This document shows positions 1 through 12,677 of a DNA stretch of 64,000 nucleotides, piece after piece. Position numbers and translations under genes: made by a program. Source of the DNA: Allantophomopsis cytisporea (Eukaryota > Ascomycota > Leotiomycetes > Phacidiales > Phacidiaceae). The stretch is taken from the NCBI GenBank assembly GCA_024752435.1, contig CP103037.1, forward strand, positions 2,294,001-2,358,000, given 5' to 3'. Numbering within the stretch: position 1 is the first letter of the stretch; each line of letters opens with the position of its first letter. Under the pieces are notes generated by a model. The model saw only the letters and a program-made list of their open reading frames with translations, was not told the origin of the DNA and did not search any database.

Positions 1-3000
1 CCACAAGCCGCACAACCACAGCCAAAAGCAGAATGCCTAAATGCACTCTCCTTAATGAATCTCCAAATCAGAATTACTCCAAGCAGCATATGTACCGACC
101 GATGGCCCTGAAAAGAGTGAGCCGCGAGCAAAAAAAAAAAAAAAGAACCAAGAGGATGATGGACTATCATGTCGCGTGCAGCAGACTCACATCCTACATC
201 CTCCTCCTCATCCACTCATACTCCCGTACCTATCAATGACATGCAATTGGAGCACATGCTATGCCTGTATACAGAAAGATTGCTTGCTCTATTGCTCTCC
301 TCTGATGCCGCGTCGCAGTAGTAGCGGCCATAGGCTGGCTACTCATCAACCCATACCTTACTACTTACTATACACCTCGCCGACAGAACAACCAGGTAAG
401 GACAGGCCTCGTTAATCCGCCGTGTACGAGAGTCACAGGTCTAACGAATATAACTCGTTGCCCGTTCCTCGACTTACTTCATGATCATCCTACACTAAGT
501 ACTCCGAGTGCCTCATGCATGCTGCTTCGGAGCACTACCTAGACTACCTACCCTCAATTCATTCATGTTTGATACACATTGTCCTCTTCCCGTCGGCTGA
601 AGGATCTTCGACATCGAATCAGTGTCAGCTTGTACCCACTGATTGAAGCCGGCTGAAGAAGGTGGCCATAGCTGCTGGAACTTACTTGTGTATATTATAG
701 ATTAACAAAACTATAAGGCATACGGAGAGGGAGAACACGGGGTGTGGATGTGAAGTACACTCACTCACTGCGCCTTGATTTCAATGTGCCCTTGGAGAAG
801 AGAGAATAAACAAAATCAATGTGAAGTGAAATAAAATGAATAACAGTCCACGGACATTTTGACTGCCCACAAATCTTGTACTGTCGTTTCTATTCCCGTA
901 ATGGATAGCCATGTTCAATAGAGGCCCATTCATCTCCAGAAGCGTCAAGGAATTACGATGTGACGTTCTACGGAGGATTGCAGTCGGGTACCTTAGTAAA
1001 CTGCTGCAACGCGTGCTCACCTCACATCGTCAAAGCACCCAAGGCCCATAGTTGGTGCAGAACAACTCCGTATGTACCCTGTTGAATTTCCAAGGGCAAG
1101 ATCCAAGTAAGAACGAACTATACTGTCATTCATCCCAACTTCTCGAAGCATTCTGCAACAGAACAATAGCTTAAGAAGCACTATGCTATTGCCAGTCATA
1201 TCATGCAATATCGCAATTTCGAAATGACAACAATTTATCTAACGCCTGCCACCCCAGGGCCATGAGGCAGCCAAAAAAGCAAAATTGACAGCCTTTCATT
1301 CAAAGGGTTCAAGGTTTGACATTTATTCCAGAAAGTTGAGGGCCAATCGTACTGGGCAGTGTGCCCCTGCCGAACAGCTGGCAGCGGCCAGGTCCACGAC
1401 CCAGCCCTGGAGCAGCTTTAACGTTGAGCAGTGGAGAGCAGCGGCCAGCGACCAGCGATCAGCCAGCAGCACCAGCAACAAACAAATAAGCAAGTAAAAG
1501 CCGGATGGATCATCATTCAAGCCAACAATTGCATCGACGGGCAGAGGAAGAGCTTCCAAATGGGAGGCTGTGAGCCAGTGAGCTTGCAGAACCATTATCG
1601 CGAGCCTGACACGACACAACACGACACGGAGAACAGAGCGCGACGCCCTCAGGGCTGGTTACGCATGCGGCATCAAAGCTGCAGAAAAACTAACTATCTA
1701 CGTACCCATTTACTGTATCTATGTACTACTTGTACACGAAGTATGGGGTATGGACGATGGCTTGCAGACATGATATAGGGACCCCTGTTCTTTTTGCCGC
1801 ACGTCTTACCAGACTACAAGCAGGCCAAGCAGTCTATCGCCGCAGTTTCTAGTGCTTCATTTGCTCATATCACATTTGATGGTGAGGTAGAAAGAACAGT
1901 CACGCCTGACGGAGCATTCATCCAGCCAGCATGGAGTTGAAATGGCGAGCTGGATGCTCCAAAGAGACTTTTGAGCCGTGCCTACTTTAATTCGAGTCAT
2001 TGGAAGCCAGTCAAAGCTGTTCAACGCCATAAATATCTGACGCCCTCCTGCACTGTCTCTCTCTCTCCGTATGTACATCATACATGTGCATGAGCGAGTA
2101 TAATAGACTACATACAAGTATTGTGTATGCCCCAAAGCGCCGCAACTGCGGCCAGAGACATTTGTAGATTGAAAGGTTGGGATATACCACGTTGGACAAG
2201 AGATGATCTTCCAGGGGTCCATTTTGCCTCTTTCTCTTCCGTCTCTCTCTCTTTTCCTGTGTCTATCACTTGTTGAGGCAGATCCCACGGAGCAAGCCAT
2301 GCCTATGCAGCGTTGCTTGTAAGTAAGGAATCTTGGAAAGTGATGACGGTGATCATTGGTTATGGGGTGTTTGTCATTACATCGTATTGCAATTATAGGA
2401 TTACTTGTGGTATTCTCTCTCTACTATGACCGAGGATCACGGACGCAAGACAGACGATTTGTGATTCGGAGACCTGAGTCTCGCAATCAAATCGACTCCT
2501 TTTCCTTTGCTCTGCTTTGTTTTATGTTTTTGTGACTCCCCTTCCCCACCGCTCTCCGCTCTCCTGTTAAGAAGAAATGACCGAGAATATCGGCTTCTTA
2601 CATTCAGTGTTTCCCATGATTTAGAAGATAATGCACGCACGGTATCTCATAACATCATAGGTAGTAAGTAAAGAAAAGGCAACAAACACAAAACTATCCT
2701 CAACACCCATCCAGACAATCTATCAACCATCTCACACCAGAGAAAATCACACTTCCCTAATTCGATTCCCCAGACCATGTTAGTGAGCCCTTCGGTTTCT
2801 CTCCTCACGTATCAAGGCAGAGCCAGCCTAGCTTGACAATCGCAGCGCAGCGCCTCGCGTTGCCATATGAATTTCATTCCATGACGAGATGTTCCGCATT
2901 GAATTTCACTTTCTCACCGTCGCTTTCGCTGGAGCGGTGGAGGGGAGAAAGAGACTATTCAGCGTGGGGACCGACGGGCCCAGCAGATTGCCCCTCACTT

Positions 3001-3183
3001 TATGTACTTGTACTGTAGTTCTTTTTTTCTCTTCTGGTTCACAAGACACAAGGCCAGCAGGTAAGTAGGCAAGCAGGCAAAATTATGGAGCTTCTTGCGT
3101 TTGCGGCTCAGTTTCTACCTTTTTCTCATCTCATGCACTCGGTACGTGACTAATTTGATACCATGAGATGGTTTGAATGGTCT

Positions 3184-3215
3184 GAGTGAATGAGTGAGTG
3201 AGTGAGTGAATGAGG
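3184..3215. repeat. (GAGT)n tetranucleotide repeat
   Basis: About seven to eight GAGT/GAAT units are seen. It is the reverse complement of the ACTC unit that makes the large repeat near 60.1-60.3 kb. Confidence 0.8.
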
Positions 3216-4120
3216 GATAGGAAGACCTCTACCATGTCAATTGAATAATCCCGGTCTTCCTTACTATTTTCTCGCAGCTACAAGGAGTGATAGATGGGCA
3301 TTGTGCTACTAGAACGAAAGCTACCACTGCCCTACGAGTTCGCCTTTTGACGGCGTACTATCACAGACGTATATACATGTGCGCCATAGCACAAGGCGGC
3401 TGATATCGTGACTTCTCCACACTCTCTCTGTCTCTACTCACCAGCCTTTCTTTTGCGGTGCTTTTTTTTTTGTTGCTCATCTAACCTTACCTTACTCGTT
3501 AGCATTGCACCAGATCGTACGCATGCTTTTCCTCGCCGCAGAACAACCACACACACACTTATGTCACGACAATTTACAAGCAGCACGCGAGAGAGACATC
3601 CCTCTGTCCTTTTTTGACAAGTCATTTGAGTTACACCAAATCCTATAGGCCCTTCCATGTCGTCGTGGGATCCATTTGTCGGATGGGATTGGACTCATGG
3701 GATTGAGAGTTTCCCGGGTCAGTCGTGGGAAGGGAATCACATAAAAATAAACTGAACACAAACATGAGTCTCACGTATATAAATTACTCGTACGTATTAA
3801 TGCAGTGCCAACATGTTTACCACGGTACAGCCTCATATCTGGTCCCACTCCCAATAATATCAACAGTAGATTTCACACAACATCTTCGTAAAGTATATGA
3901 AAGCGTAAAACAGAGAAGACTCATCCATACTATATTCATTTCATCATTGTTACAACACAAAGACATGTTTGATGGCGGCAGAGTACAGACTCGGGAGGAC
4001 AATATCAGTCACAATTGTCTGCCACTTCTGCGTACCTTAGCGGACATGCCATATTCGAGACATCACAAAGCGTGTACCTAGCGCAGAGTCCATATGCCCA
4101 TCAATTCTAGCCCCGTAGAG

Positions 4121-4138
4121 TAAGGTAAGGTAAGGTAA
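4121..4138. repeat. (TAAGG)n short repeat
   Basis: Three and a half copies of a TAAGG/GTAAG pentamer. Scattered single CCTTAC copies occur elsewhere in the intergenic DNA. Confidence 0.7.
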
Positions 4139-4488
4139 TCAGATATACGGCGGAAGATGCGGTCAATACTACGTAAGTACGGAGTACGATGATTATGTAT
4201 TACAGCACCATGACAAACTGCGCTCCGAGATGATCAACACAATACCAAAACATGTCATGTACAGACATACATACATATAACAAACATAAAAAAAAGTATT
4301 GAACCTCCGAAGCCTTCTCGGGGAAGAACATCGCATCGTAGCGACGTAAGGCATACCAAAGCTCTCTCACCTCAAGCCCCCCCCCCCCAACTAAAGCACA
4401 CTGTACGCAGTAGAATCCATTCGGCGCAAAAGAAAACACAACGGGCTCGCATGCTAACCTCACCAACCAACCCACCATCCAACCAGCA

Positions 4489-4516
4489 AAGCTCAAGCTC
4501 AAGCTCAAGCTCAAGC
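4489..4516. repeat. (AAGCTC)n hexanucleotide repeat
   Basis: Four to five perfect AAGCTC units. They create a serine-rich open frame on the plus strand that I do not accept as a gene. Confidence 0.8.
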
Positions 4517-7261
4517 AATCAAGCACAAGCGCACTCACCGACGGCCAAGGTCCGGCGTCCAGCTACGCCCAAGCAGGCCAAGGAGACGATATGTGGTTCG
4601 CCCAGCCATCGCATTTCCCAACTCAACGGTGTAGCGGCCGCCTCCAAATCGCACCCTAATGTGAGCCGGATCTCAGGCAAGTGCAAGCTTGCAAGTTTGC
4701 AAGTCAAAGTCGAGGTCAAAGTCAAGGTCAAAGGCAAGTCGAGTTCAAGCATACAAGAGTACACTCACCCTCCCACCCTTCGTCGTCGCTACAGTACAAA
4801 GTACGCGAGCGTGCTCTTTATAACACCCGCTGTTGTAATGCATCCAAGGCATTTCGAGCTCGTGAATGGAGATGAGATTGCATTGAAGCGGATTGAAGAA
4901 GTCCCCTGTGCAGCTGTCGTCAGGGCCATAAGAGCCAATGAACTCGTGGGCCATGATTGCGCAGACGGAAAAGAAATTGGAGAGGACTGGGGACTGGGGA
5001 ATAGGGAATTGGACAAAAAGGTCACAGTTACAGTCACGGGGTTTGACAGCCTTTACTTGTACCTTAGGTACCAGGTAAGGTATTGACTGGCGAGATTTGT
5101 TGTTTGTTGGGTCTGAGGCACCCCCAAAATGAAATTATGCGCCGGTGGCTAGCGGGCGCTTTAGCCGATACATTAATCATTGATAGACACATCTTTATGC
5201 AGACGTCATGTGTCTCCCACCTATGTACGTCGACGTGCTCCGGAGGGACTCCGAGGCCATGAATATCTCTGGGCCAGTGGGAAGGTCTTCGGGACGGATA
5301 GGATGGAAAAGTTGGGAGGGCGCCGTGGGGAACACACGGGAAAGTCTAGGAATTGAAGAAAGAAAAAAGAAGAAAAAGAAAAACTTGCGCTGAATCGTAC
5401 GAGAAACTGTCCTTTCAGCGCAGCGATTCTGGCCTCCCTTCATTCGGACAGATATCGAGGAATCTCCAGGCGCAGCAGCTGCTGAAGGGGATCCAGTGCA
5501 TCAACAAGCACAGCACCTCGGCGCCAACCATCCTCATCTCCTTCATCTCCTTCGTCTCCAAGAAGTCCAGCTCAAATTCAAGTCCAGGCTCAAGCACCAG
5601 CGACGCGCTTCTCATTCCTTCATCCCGCACCTCTAGAAGTTTTTCCAGTAACCAAAAAAATTGAAGCGTGCATCCCTGGATTCCCGGACAAGCCCAGACC
5701 CGGTTTGTGCTGGCACCACCCCGCGTTTTCGAGCCCTTCGATTCCTAAGCGCGTCTGAGAAAAGGGTCGAAGGAGTGGGAGACGAGGAAAGGCTCAACCT
5801 CTGCAATGATTGGAAAGAAAAAAAAGAAAGAAAAAATTACATAGGTTCGGGTCAACTAAAGCTGGCGGGGCCACTATTTGTGAGACTTTCCTTGAGGATT
5901 TCTTTTTGCTTGTTTGAGGGAATTTTCCTAATTCTTTTGTTTTATGCATGTGCATTGCGCTGGTGAGGATGGGCATGGAATTGTTATACGAGTTGGGAAA
6001 TGAGAGTGTGAGATGGAGTGTTAGGTACAGGAAATACACCTTTCTTGGTGGATGAGTATTCGTCGTATGTAGAACAGTAACATGATGATCGGATGGTGCT
6101 TGCAGTGGTACTGCGGCGTCTGATTCGTTGCGTGAGGCTGAATCAGGGCCAATCTTAATATATGGAAGAGTGCTTGAATGATGATGATGATGACGGTGAG
6201 ATAAAATTCCGATTGACGGATATTGGATATGGATATCATTATTGGTATGATTTGCTTGTTGTTGAGCTCGTCACTTATTACTCCGATGGCTTTGATATGG
6301 TTCTATGAATACATGTCATTCGAATATATGGTGTGAGAATGTCTGGCAGAAGCATTCGCCGTTGCAGCTTTTTCCTAGGTATTTTCTACTGAGGTATCCT
6401 TCCGCCGCTAGGTAAGGGGGGCCTCATCTCGGTCTGTAGGACCATTTTGGTGAACCTGCACAACCAGGCCATCATCGCAATTGTCGACTCGTCTTTTTTT
6501 GGAGTACGTACAACAAGTAATGCATACATATAAGGCGAATTCCCGGGTCAATTGGCCATTCAAGAAATTGATCAGCTAAGCTGCCGCTCCGGATCAAATG
6601 TAGTAATGAAAAGCCACGCAGAAAAAAGTGTGTAAGCAAGTGCATCGTTACGTGATCCGCAGCACCACACAGAGTTCAATAAACAAACATGACGTTGGGG
6701 AATTCCTGGGCCTCGAAATGGAAGGGAATTCGAGAAGTGTAGTTCGGGGACAACAAACATTCCAAAAGGGCAAGCATCCAAATCTTTATTTTGGCCTTAC
6801 CCCAGGAAATTCACCAGCCACAGCACACACACGCACACACATATGTATTCCCAGTCCAAGCATGAATTGGAATTTATGCACTTGTTGGGTTTGGGTGGTG
6901 TGGCGCTTGATGCGACAATCCCATCATTCTGAGTGCCTGACTACCTTAGCCTACAACCTTAGTGGCATGGGATTTGTGGCTGAAGCTATGTACAATCCCG
7001 ACCATCTGGGAATTTTATGTTACCTTACACTTGGGCACTTATTTGTCCCCCACATAAAGGTAAAAAGAGAGGGGTGATATTCATGTTGAAACGCATATTG
7101 AAGTTTATATTGAAGTTGAAATTGAAATTTGTATCTGTATTCGTATTCATGTTTATATTCACGTGCACATATATACATATATCGGCTTTCATAAAAGGCT
7201 TCAATTCCACGCCGTCTCACTCACTTTCGTTTTTTTAACGGGAACAATCAAATTCTCTTCT

Positions 7262-7347
7262 CCACTCCACCACACTACACCCACACACCACCATCATCAC
7301 CCACCACGACACCACTACCACCACCATCATCATCATCATCATCATCA
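7262..7347. repeat. CA-rich tract ending in (CAT)n
   Basis: A CCA/CAC-rich stretch runs into about eight CAT units at 7324-7346. Translated, it gives a histidine run in one frame and methionine on the other strand. No gene context supports either. Confidence 0.75.
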
Positions 7348-7781
7348 AGAAGGTTCCGTCGTCGCCCACCTTCCGTAAGAAAAACGACGCATTCAAAAAG
7401 TCAAAATCCGAGGATTTTATACATTGACCCCGCCCCGCCAACCAGACATAAAGTTGCAAGGTGCCAAGAAGAGGTACCTCAACTTCGTCTTGGCTGTAGC
7501 GAATGGCTGGTCTCGTGTCAATGATGACCCGTCGGGGACCCGTCGGGGCTGGGGCAGTCTAAAACAGAGCCTCCGACGAGGATGGCTATGTATTTTGGCT
7601 TTGGCTTTGGTTTTGGCTTCGGCTTCTCACACTCCATCACCCCGGCAATACGTAGTTCATAGAGTAGAGTCAGAGGTAGTGGAGTCGCGTGCGGAACGGG
7701 AGGTCGAGATGCTTTCGGCGGATCATAATCAATCTCTATGAGAGAGGGTTTGAGCTGTGACTGTACGGTACAGTCAAGGTG

Positions 7782-7808
7782 TATCTGTATCTGTATCTGT
7801 ATCTGTAT
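7782..7808. repeat. (TATCTG)n hexanucleotide repeat
   Basis: Four to five perfect units of TATCTG in non-coding DNA. Confidence 0.8.
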
Positions 7809-8206
7809 TGGAGTCATGTCACGCACACGCCCACACATATCGCAGCTCCGATATGTCGCCATGGCATTCTTGACATAGCACCATCTGTAAAAGGGCAGCC
7901 AAAAGGATGGATTCGTTGCTCATCAACGTACGAAATCCCACTTAACGGGACCTTGTTATATGCTCTATTATAAAGTAGAACCTTACTCGCCGTGTCTCCG
8001 TCTCACCATACCAGAAATCCATCCATCACATTTAATGTTCGACGCCGTGAAGACACCATTCGTGTTTTTCTCTTTGCTTACAGTTATTCCCTCACTTTCA
8101 TACGCCAGTCAAGCAAAGCACATGATTTAGCAATTGATCATTCCGGTTTCTTAGTCTATCTTGATTTCTTTTGCCATGGCAACACCCACAGACATTACGA
8201 ATTACA

Positions 8207-8232
8207 TCTACTCTACTCTACTCTACTCTACT
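8207..8232. repeat. (CTCTA)n pentanucleotide repeat
   Basis: Five units of CTCTA/TCTAC. A related ACTCG/ACTCT repeat lies at about 60340-60370. Confidence 0.75.
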
Positions 8233-8655
8233 GGACTAGTCATTGGACTCCACCGAAGCCGTACATAGTACAAATGACAATCTAGAATATGTATCTGGGT
8301 TATGTAGCTATAGTAGGCTGCAACTTCCCCTCACACGACATTCAAGTAAGTCTACGCCTTCGGTAACATCCAGATTTCACGTCGGACCAGATGGGCCAGA
8401 CAGATATCAGTCCCCCCTTCGATTGACGCCTGCAGCACAATCACATGTAGAAATGGTTATAGAGACATTTTACCCTGGAGAAGAGTGACATCTTCATATG
8501 AACATGAGAGAGACTCAATTGGGGATTGAAGATGATATAATTCCTATTTCTCACTCAGATAAAGCATAAGTCAATATTGAAATCTAAGTACCGTCTTATG
8601 TGCCTATCGTACTTATTCATTAGTATCCCGTATTTGACTAGATAAGTAAGTATTT

Positions 8656-8703
8656 ACCTATCTACCTACCTACCTACCTACCTACCTACCTACCTACCTA
8701 CCT
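8656..8703. repeat. (CTAC)n tetranucleotide repeat
   Basis: About eleven CTAC units, nearly perfect. It is the second longest simple repeat in the window. Confidence 0.85.
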
Positions 8704-11700
8704 CACATATTACCACCTATCTCATCATAGCCCACATCCTTCGTCCCCGTGCTATATCCTCGACACCGAAGCCAACTCTGAGCCGCCAAAGCCAAGCAAG
8801 CACAAGTTGGATTGGATTGTCAGACGACGCATCAAGTAGAACTCCCAACCCTACCACGCACTCTCCAAGCACGCCTACGAATTCACAGTCACGACATCAA
8901 CAAGAACCATAATCACCGACAGACTCGCGTGCTATACAATACATCAACATCAACATCAACATACATTCCACCATCCACACGATCCAAATAAATCTCACCA
9001 AAGCCAGTCTAATTCAAATCAAGCCAATCCAATCCAATCCAAAGCAGACAACCCAACTCCAAAATCCCCCCAAACCACCAAAAAGACCCCATCTCCGACT
9101 AACTCCACTCGTGAACCTACCCTTCCAAGGAAAAGGGAAGCGCATTGAGTAGCAATAGCTCCCAGCTGCATCCAACCATCACCGTACATGCTCCGGCCAA
9201 TCCGCTGCGCGGCTACGCCCGCTACTCCCCCCAACCACTTTACGCGTCGTCGCGTTACTTGCTCGCGTGCATCGCGTCCCCCCCTCCCCCCGTCTCGTCG
9301 CAGAACTACACCCCTTGCGCGCCGCTATGGTAGGGTACCACTCTGTTGCGATGGTGTTGATGGTGGTGGTGGTTGTGGTGGTTTAATTGGTTGGTTGGTT
9401 GGTGATGTTGCATTCGGGTTTTGGGTATGTATAGTTGAGTAGGTAGTTGGGTCGATGTTGATTGTGGGAGACGGGTGTTTTTGGTGAGGTGAGTGAGGTG
9501 AGGTGGATCGAGTTGGATGAGATTCTGAGTGTTGGATGGGTAGGTAGGTACCTGTCACACTGTATATTGTAAGTCAGATTCACCATATGGCTTGTATCTC
9601 TACCATTCATCGAATATTCATTCGATGGATAGATATCACATCGATACATCAACGCTCTACGCAGTACGGTATGTACAGACGTTTGTTTATTTCTGCAATC
9701 AATCCGCTCGGAAAGACCTTACGTTGCCAGCCCATGCCAACGAAGATTCCTTCATCTACAGGATGTACATAAATACCTTCGTACATACAAACATACATAC
9801 AATACACAGACAGTAAGTCGTCGTATATATGATAGGTAGGCATCTCAACAGCCCTTTCACATGCGTTCGCATATTTCTAAGTCCCCTATATCCATCCATC
9901 CATACAGACATACGCGTTCGCAAGCGATGGACCTGCAGACGCATGGAACGGCCATTTCATCTCCGCCTGCCCTGCCCTGCATGTGGGGTGCACTTCACCA
10001 CCTCGCTGTGGACGGAACATCTTTGCATGATTTGTATCTTTTCATGTACAGTGCAAAGAATTGGCAGGTTCTGGAATGGGATAGGATGCAATTTACGGCT
10101 GAGAGATGGGGAATTGAAATTGTCGTTGCTATTCTTGGTTTGCTTGGATGTTTGGATGATTCCCCCCACGAGACGGGGCATTGGGTAGGTCTTTTGTCTG
10201 CTATAGACAGGCGAGCTTGGATTTGGTGGTATAGGTGTTCATTACCAGTGAAGAGAAGACCGTGTCTCGGGAAATAGGAGTCTTTGTCGTCCGAATTTGA
10301 CTTGATAGATACTGTAGGCTATGTAATGTGGGAGTTGCGCAATGCCTAGATGTATGTATATGTACGACATGTGCTACGCAAGTGGTAGATATGTGCATGA
10401 TATGTATGTGTGAATACTTACATATGTAGAAAACATTGGGATACAGCTACATGCCGTAAGGGACATTGTTGTACTGCTTGTGTATTACTCACGCCTATCA
10501 TCGTACATCTATACATCCATATACAATCCCCAACCTACACACATGCACAATGAAAATACCTTCCGAGATACATATGACAATTCAAGAAAAGAATCCGATA
10601 TCCAGCCTCATAACTTTCCCTTATTCCAGACATGATCAAGCCATATGCACGAATTTCAAGAACCCAAGACAATAACCTCAAATCCATACACCTATATATA
10701 TCCCCACCAGTCAACTGCCACAAAGCCGCATATAAAAAATGAACCACAAGCCACAGACGGCGCGATAGGATGAATCTCCCCAACCCACGGCTAAACCCCC
10801 CAGCCATCCTCCCTATAAAAGAGCATATATCCCAATCAAGATTCTCCGAGCCTCTCACCTGCAACGCGAACAACGTACTGCACAGTTACATACGGTACAT
10901 GACCACAGAAAAGGCAAAATCCCGTCCGCGCAAGACAGACACCCTTACTCGACCCGATGCCGCGGTTGTAGACGGCGGCGAGCCGGGCATCGGATGTCAC
11001 CGAGGTCATCGTTGCTTTGCATGGCTACGGAGGCACTTGTTTCGGAGCTGCCTGGGAGGAAGGCGATCGATGGGTGAGATGAGATGAGCGGCTGAGATGG
11101 GGCGCGCGCGAAGCTTGGGTGGGTATTGAGATGGTATGATGTTATATGCGGCAAGAGAAATGGAGAGGGGGATTACGGAGCGCCGACTTCACTGTTGAAG
11201 ATGCCTTGCTTCATGCCATGCCATGCTGTATTATGTATGTGCGTTGTGACCGGAGATGGATGAGGATCCCGGCAGGCAGGTAGGTAGGTTGTGCGAGTAC
11301 ATAGATAGATAGAAGTATATACGGCGGTACAGAGTACGCTGAAGATGACATCCATTCTCCATTCATCAGACCTCATCACCACCCGCCTACATCTCCTCTC
11401 CTCTAAGCATACCATCACATAACATCGCATGACACTGCATAGCATAGCATAGCATGACATGACACAGCAAAGCACCGCACCGCACCGCTCCACATACACA
11501 CCGCATCGACACCAAAGCATCAATCGACCCCTATTCACCCAGCTCCCATCCAGCTCTCCGCAAACCCAAACCCAAACCCAAATACAAACCCACCCGAATA
11601 TAAATAACCCACAACCCCCACCCCTTACCTCGCCGCCCCCAACGACCTTCCTATCTCCGGGAGATTTTCACGTAGTAGCAGAATCGAAGCGATGGTCGAT

Positions 11701-12677
11701 GGGTGACGCCATTCCGGACGTTACATTGAGTGGCGGGCGGGCGGAGTGATTGGGTGGGAGGGCTGGGTTGTGTGTGTGATATGGGGCAGGGATGTGGGGA
11801 TAAGCCACACGTGAGGCGGGAGGTGATGGGTGGGTGGGAGAGCATGTGGCTTGTGAGGTGGGGATGCGCGTGAAGGGGGTGGTTGAAGGGAGGGAGTAAG
11901 AGGATGGTGACGATGGTGAGGATGGTCAGGATGGCCAGAATTGAGATAGAAGGTGGAGAGGGGAGTGCGTGAAGTGTGTTGACAAAGAGGCTGGGAGAGC
12001 TCACATTCAACATTCACCATTCACAAGCTTGACGATCACACGCGAGCAGCGGTAGAGAGGAATCGGTTCATGGAATTGATGCATGCGCTCTCATAATCAT
12101 ACAAGCAGAACAAGGTCCGCCAATGCCTCGACTGGCATAGAGGACAGACAGGACAATAATATCAACAGGAACAAGAGAGCCATGACAAAGTCAACGAGGG
12201 GGAAAATAAAAGGGGGGAGTCCACACAACAGACAAGTATGTAACTCAACGACAACAACGACAACAACAAACCGCAGCCCGCAAAGTAACCACCCAGAGCC
12301 AAGAGATGTAAAAAATAAAATAAATAAAAAGAACGCGCATTCATCCATACCTTCATGACCCGAATCCGCCCCTTCCCAACGAGCCGAGACCAGCCACCAG
12401 CGATATGACAAGAAACCTCCATATTCCTACAGAATCCATATACGCGACCTGTCAAAGTTCAACCTGCTAAGTTCCGTCTTACAACTTGGCACATTGCATC
12501 CCACTTCTCTACGCCCAACTCCGTGCGCTTGCGAGCTTTGTTTCTTGATAGTCTGTTGGTGATATGATCCGCCGATCCCGCTGTTTCTCTCCGTAACTCC
12601 TTCATGGACGACATACTCCCCGCTCTTGGTGCGTGAGACCCTCTTATACTTCGCACATGTTCGAAGCGTGAGCCGCC

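Larger units (their letters stand above)
1..12677. other. Long gene-poor region with many simple repeats
   Basis: I find no reading frame here with recognisable domains, sensible amino-acid composition or splice-joined continuation on either strand. The longest open frames are low-complexity translations of repeats. The DNA holds many short tandem repeats (listed separately), purine runs such as 5350-5391, a C run at 4380-4388, and A/T runs. It may be promoter or 5' leader DNA of a gene beyond the left edge plus the 3' flank of the phosphatase gene. That is inference; no promoter element was resolved. Confidence 0.6.

Noticed and set aside
1323..1622. 99-codon minus-strand frame with hydrophobic Leu/Ala stretch
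   Set aside because: No ATG-supported family similarity; an antisense frame is open over the same DNA. Looks like chance.
4451..5086. 211-codon plus-strand open frame
   Set aside because: It arises from the AAGCTC repeat (Ser runs) and a KVEVKVKVKG-type repeat. It has no domain, no splice context and repetitive composition.
9829..10277. Overlapping 119- and 138-codon plus-strand frames
   Set aside because: Composition is not protein-like, with no motif and no introns linking to neighbours.
11560..11583. Telomere-like CCCAAA repeats
   Set aside because: Only three to four units of a non-telomeric hexamer (not CCCTAA) in internal DNA.
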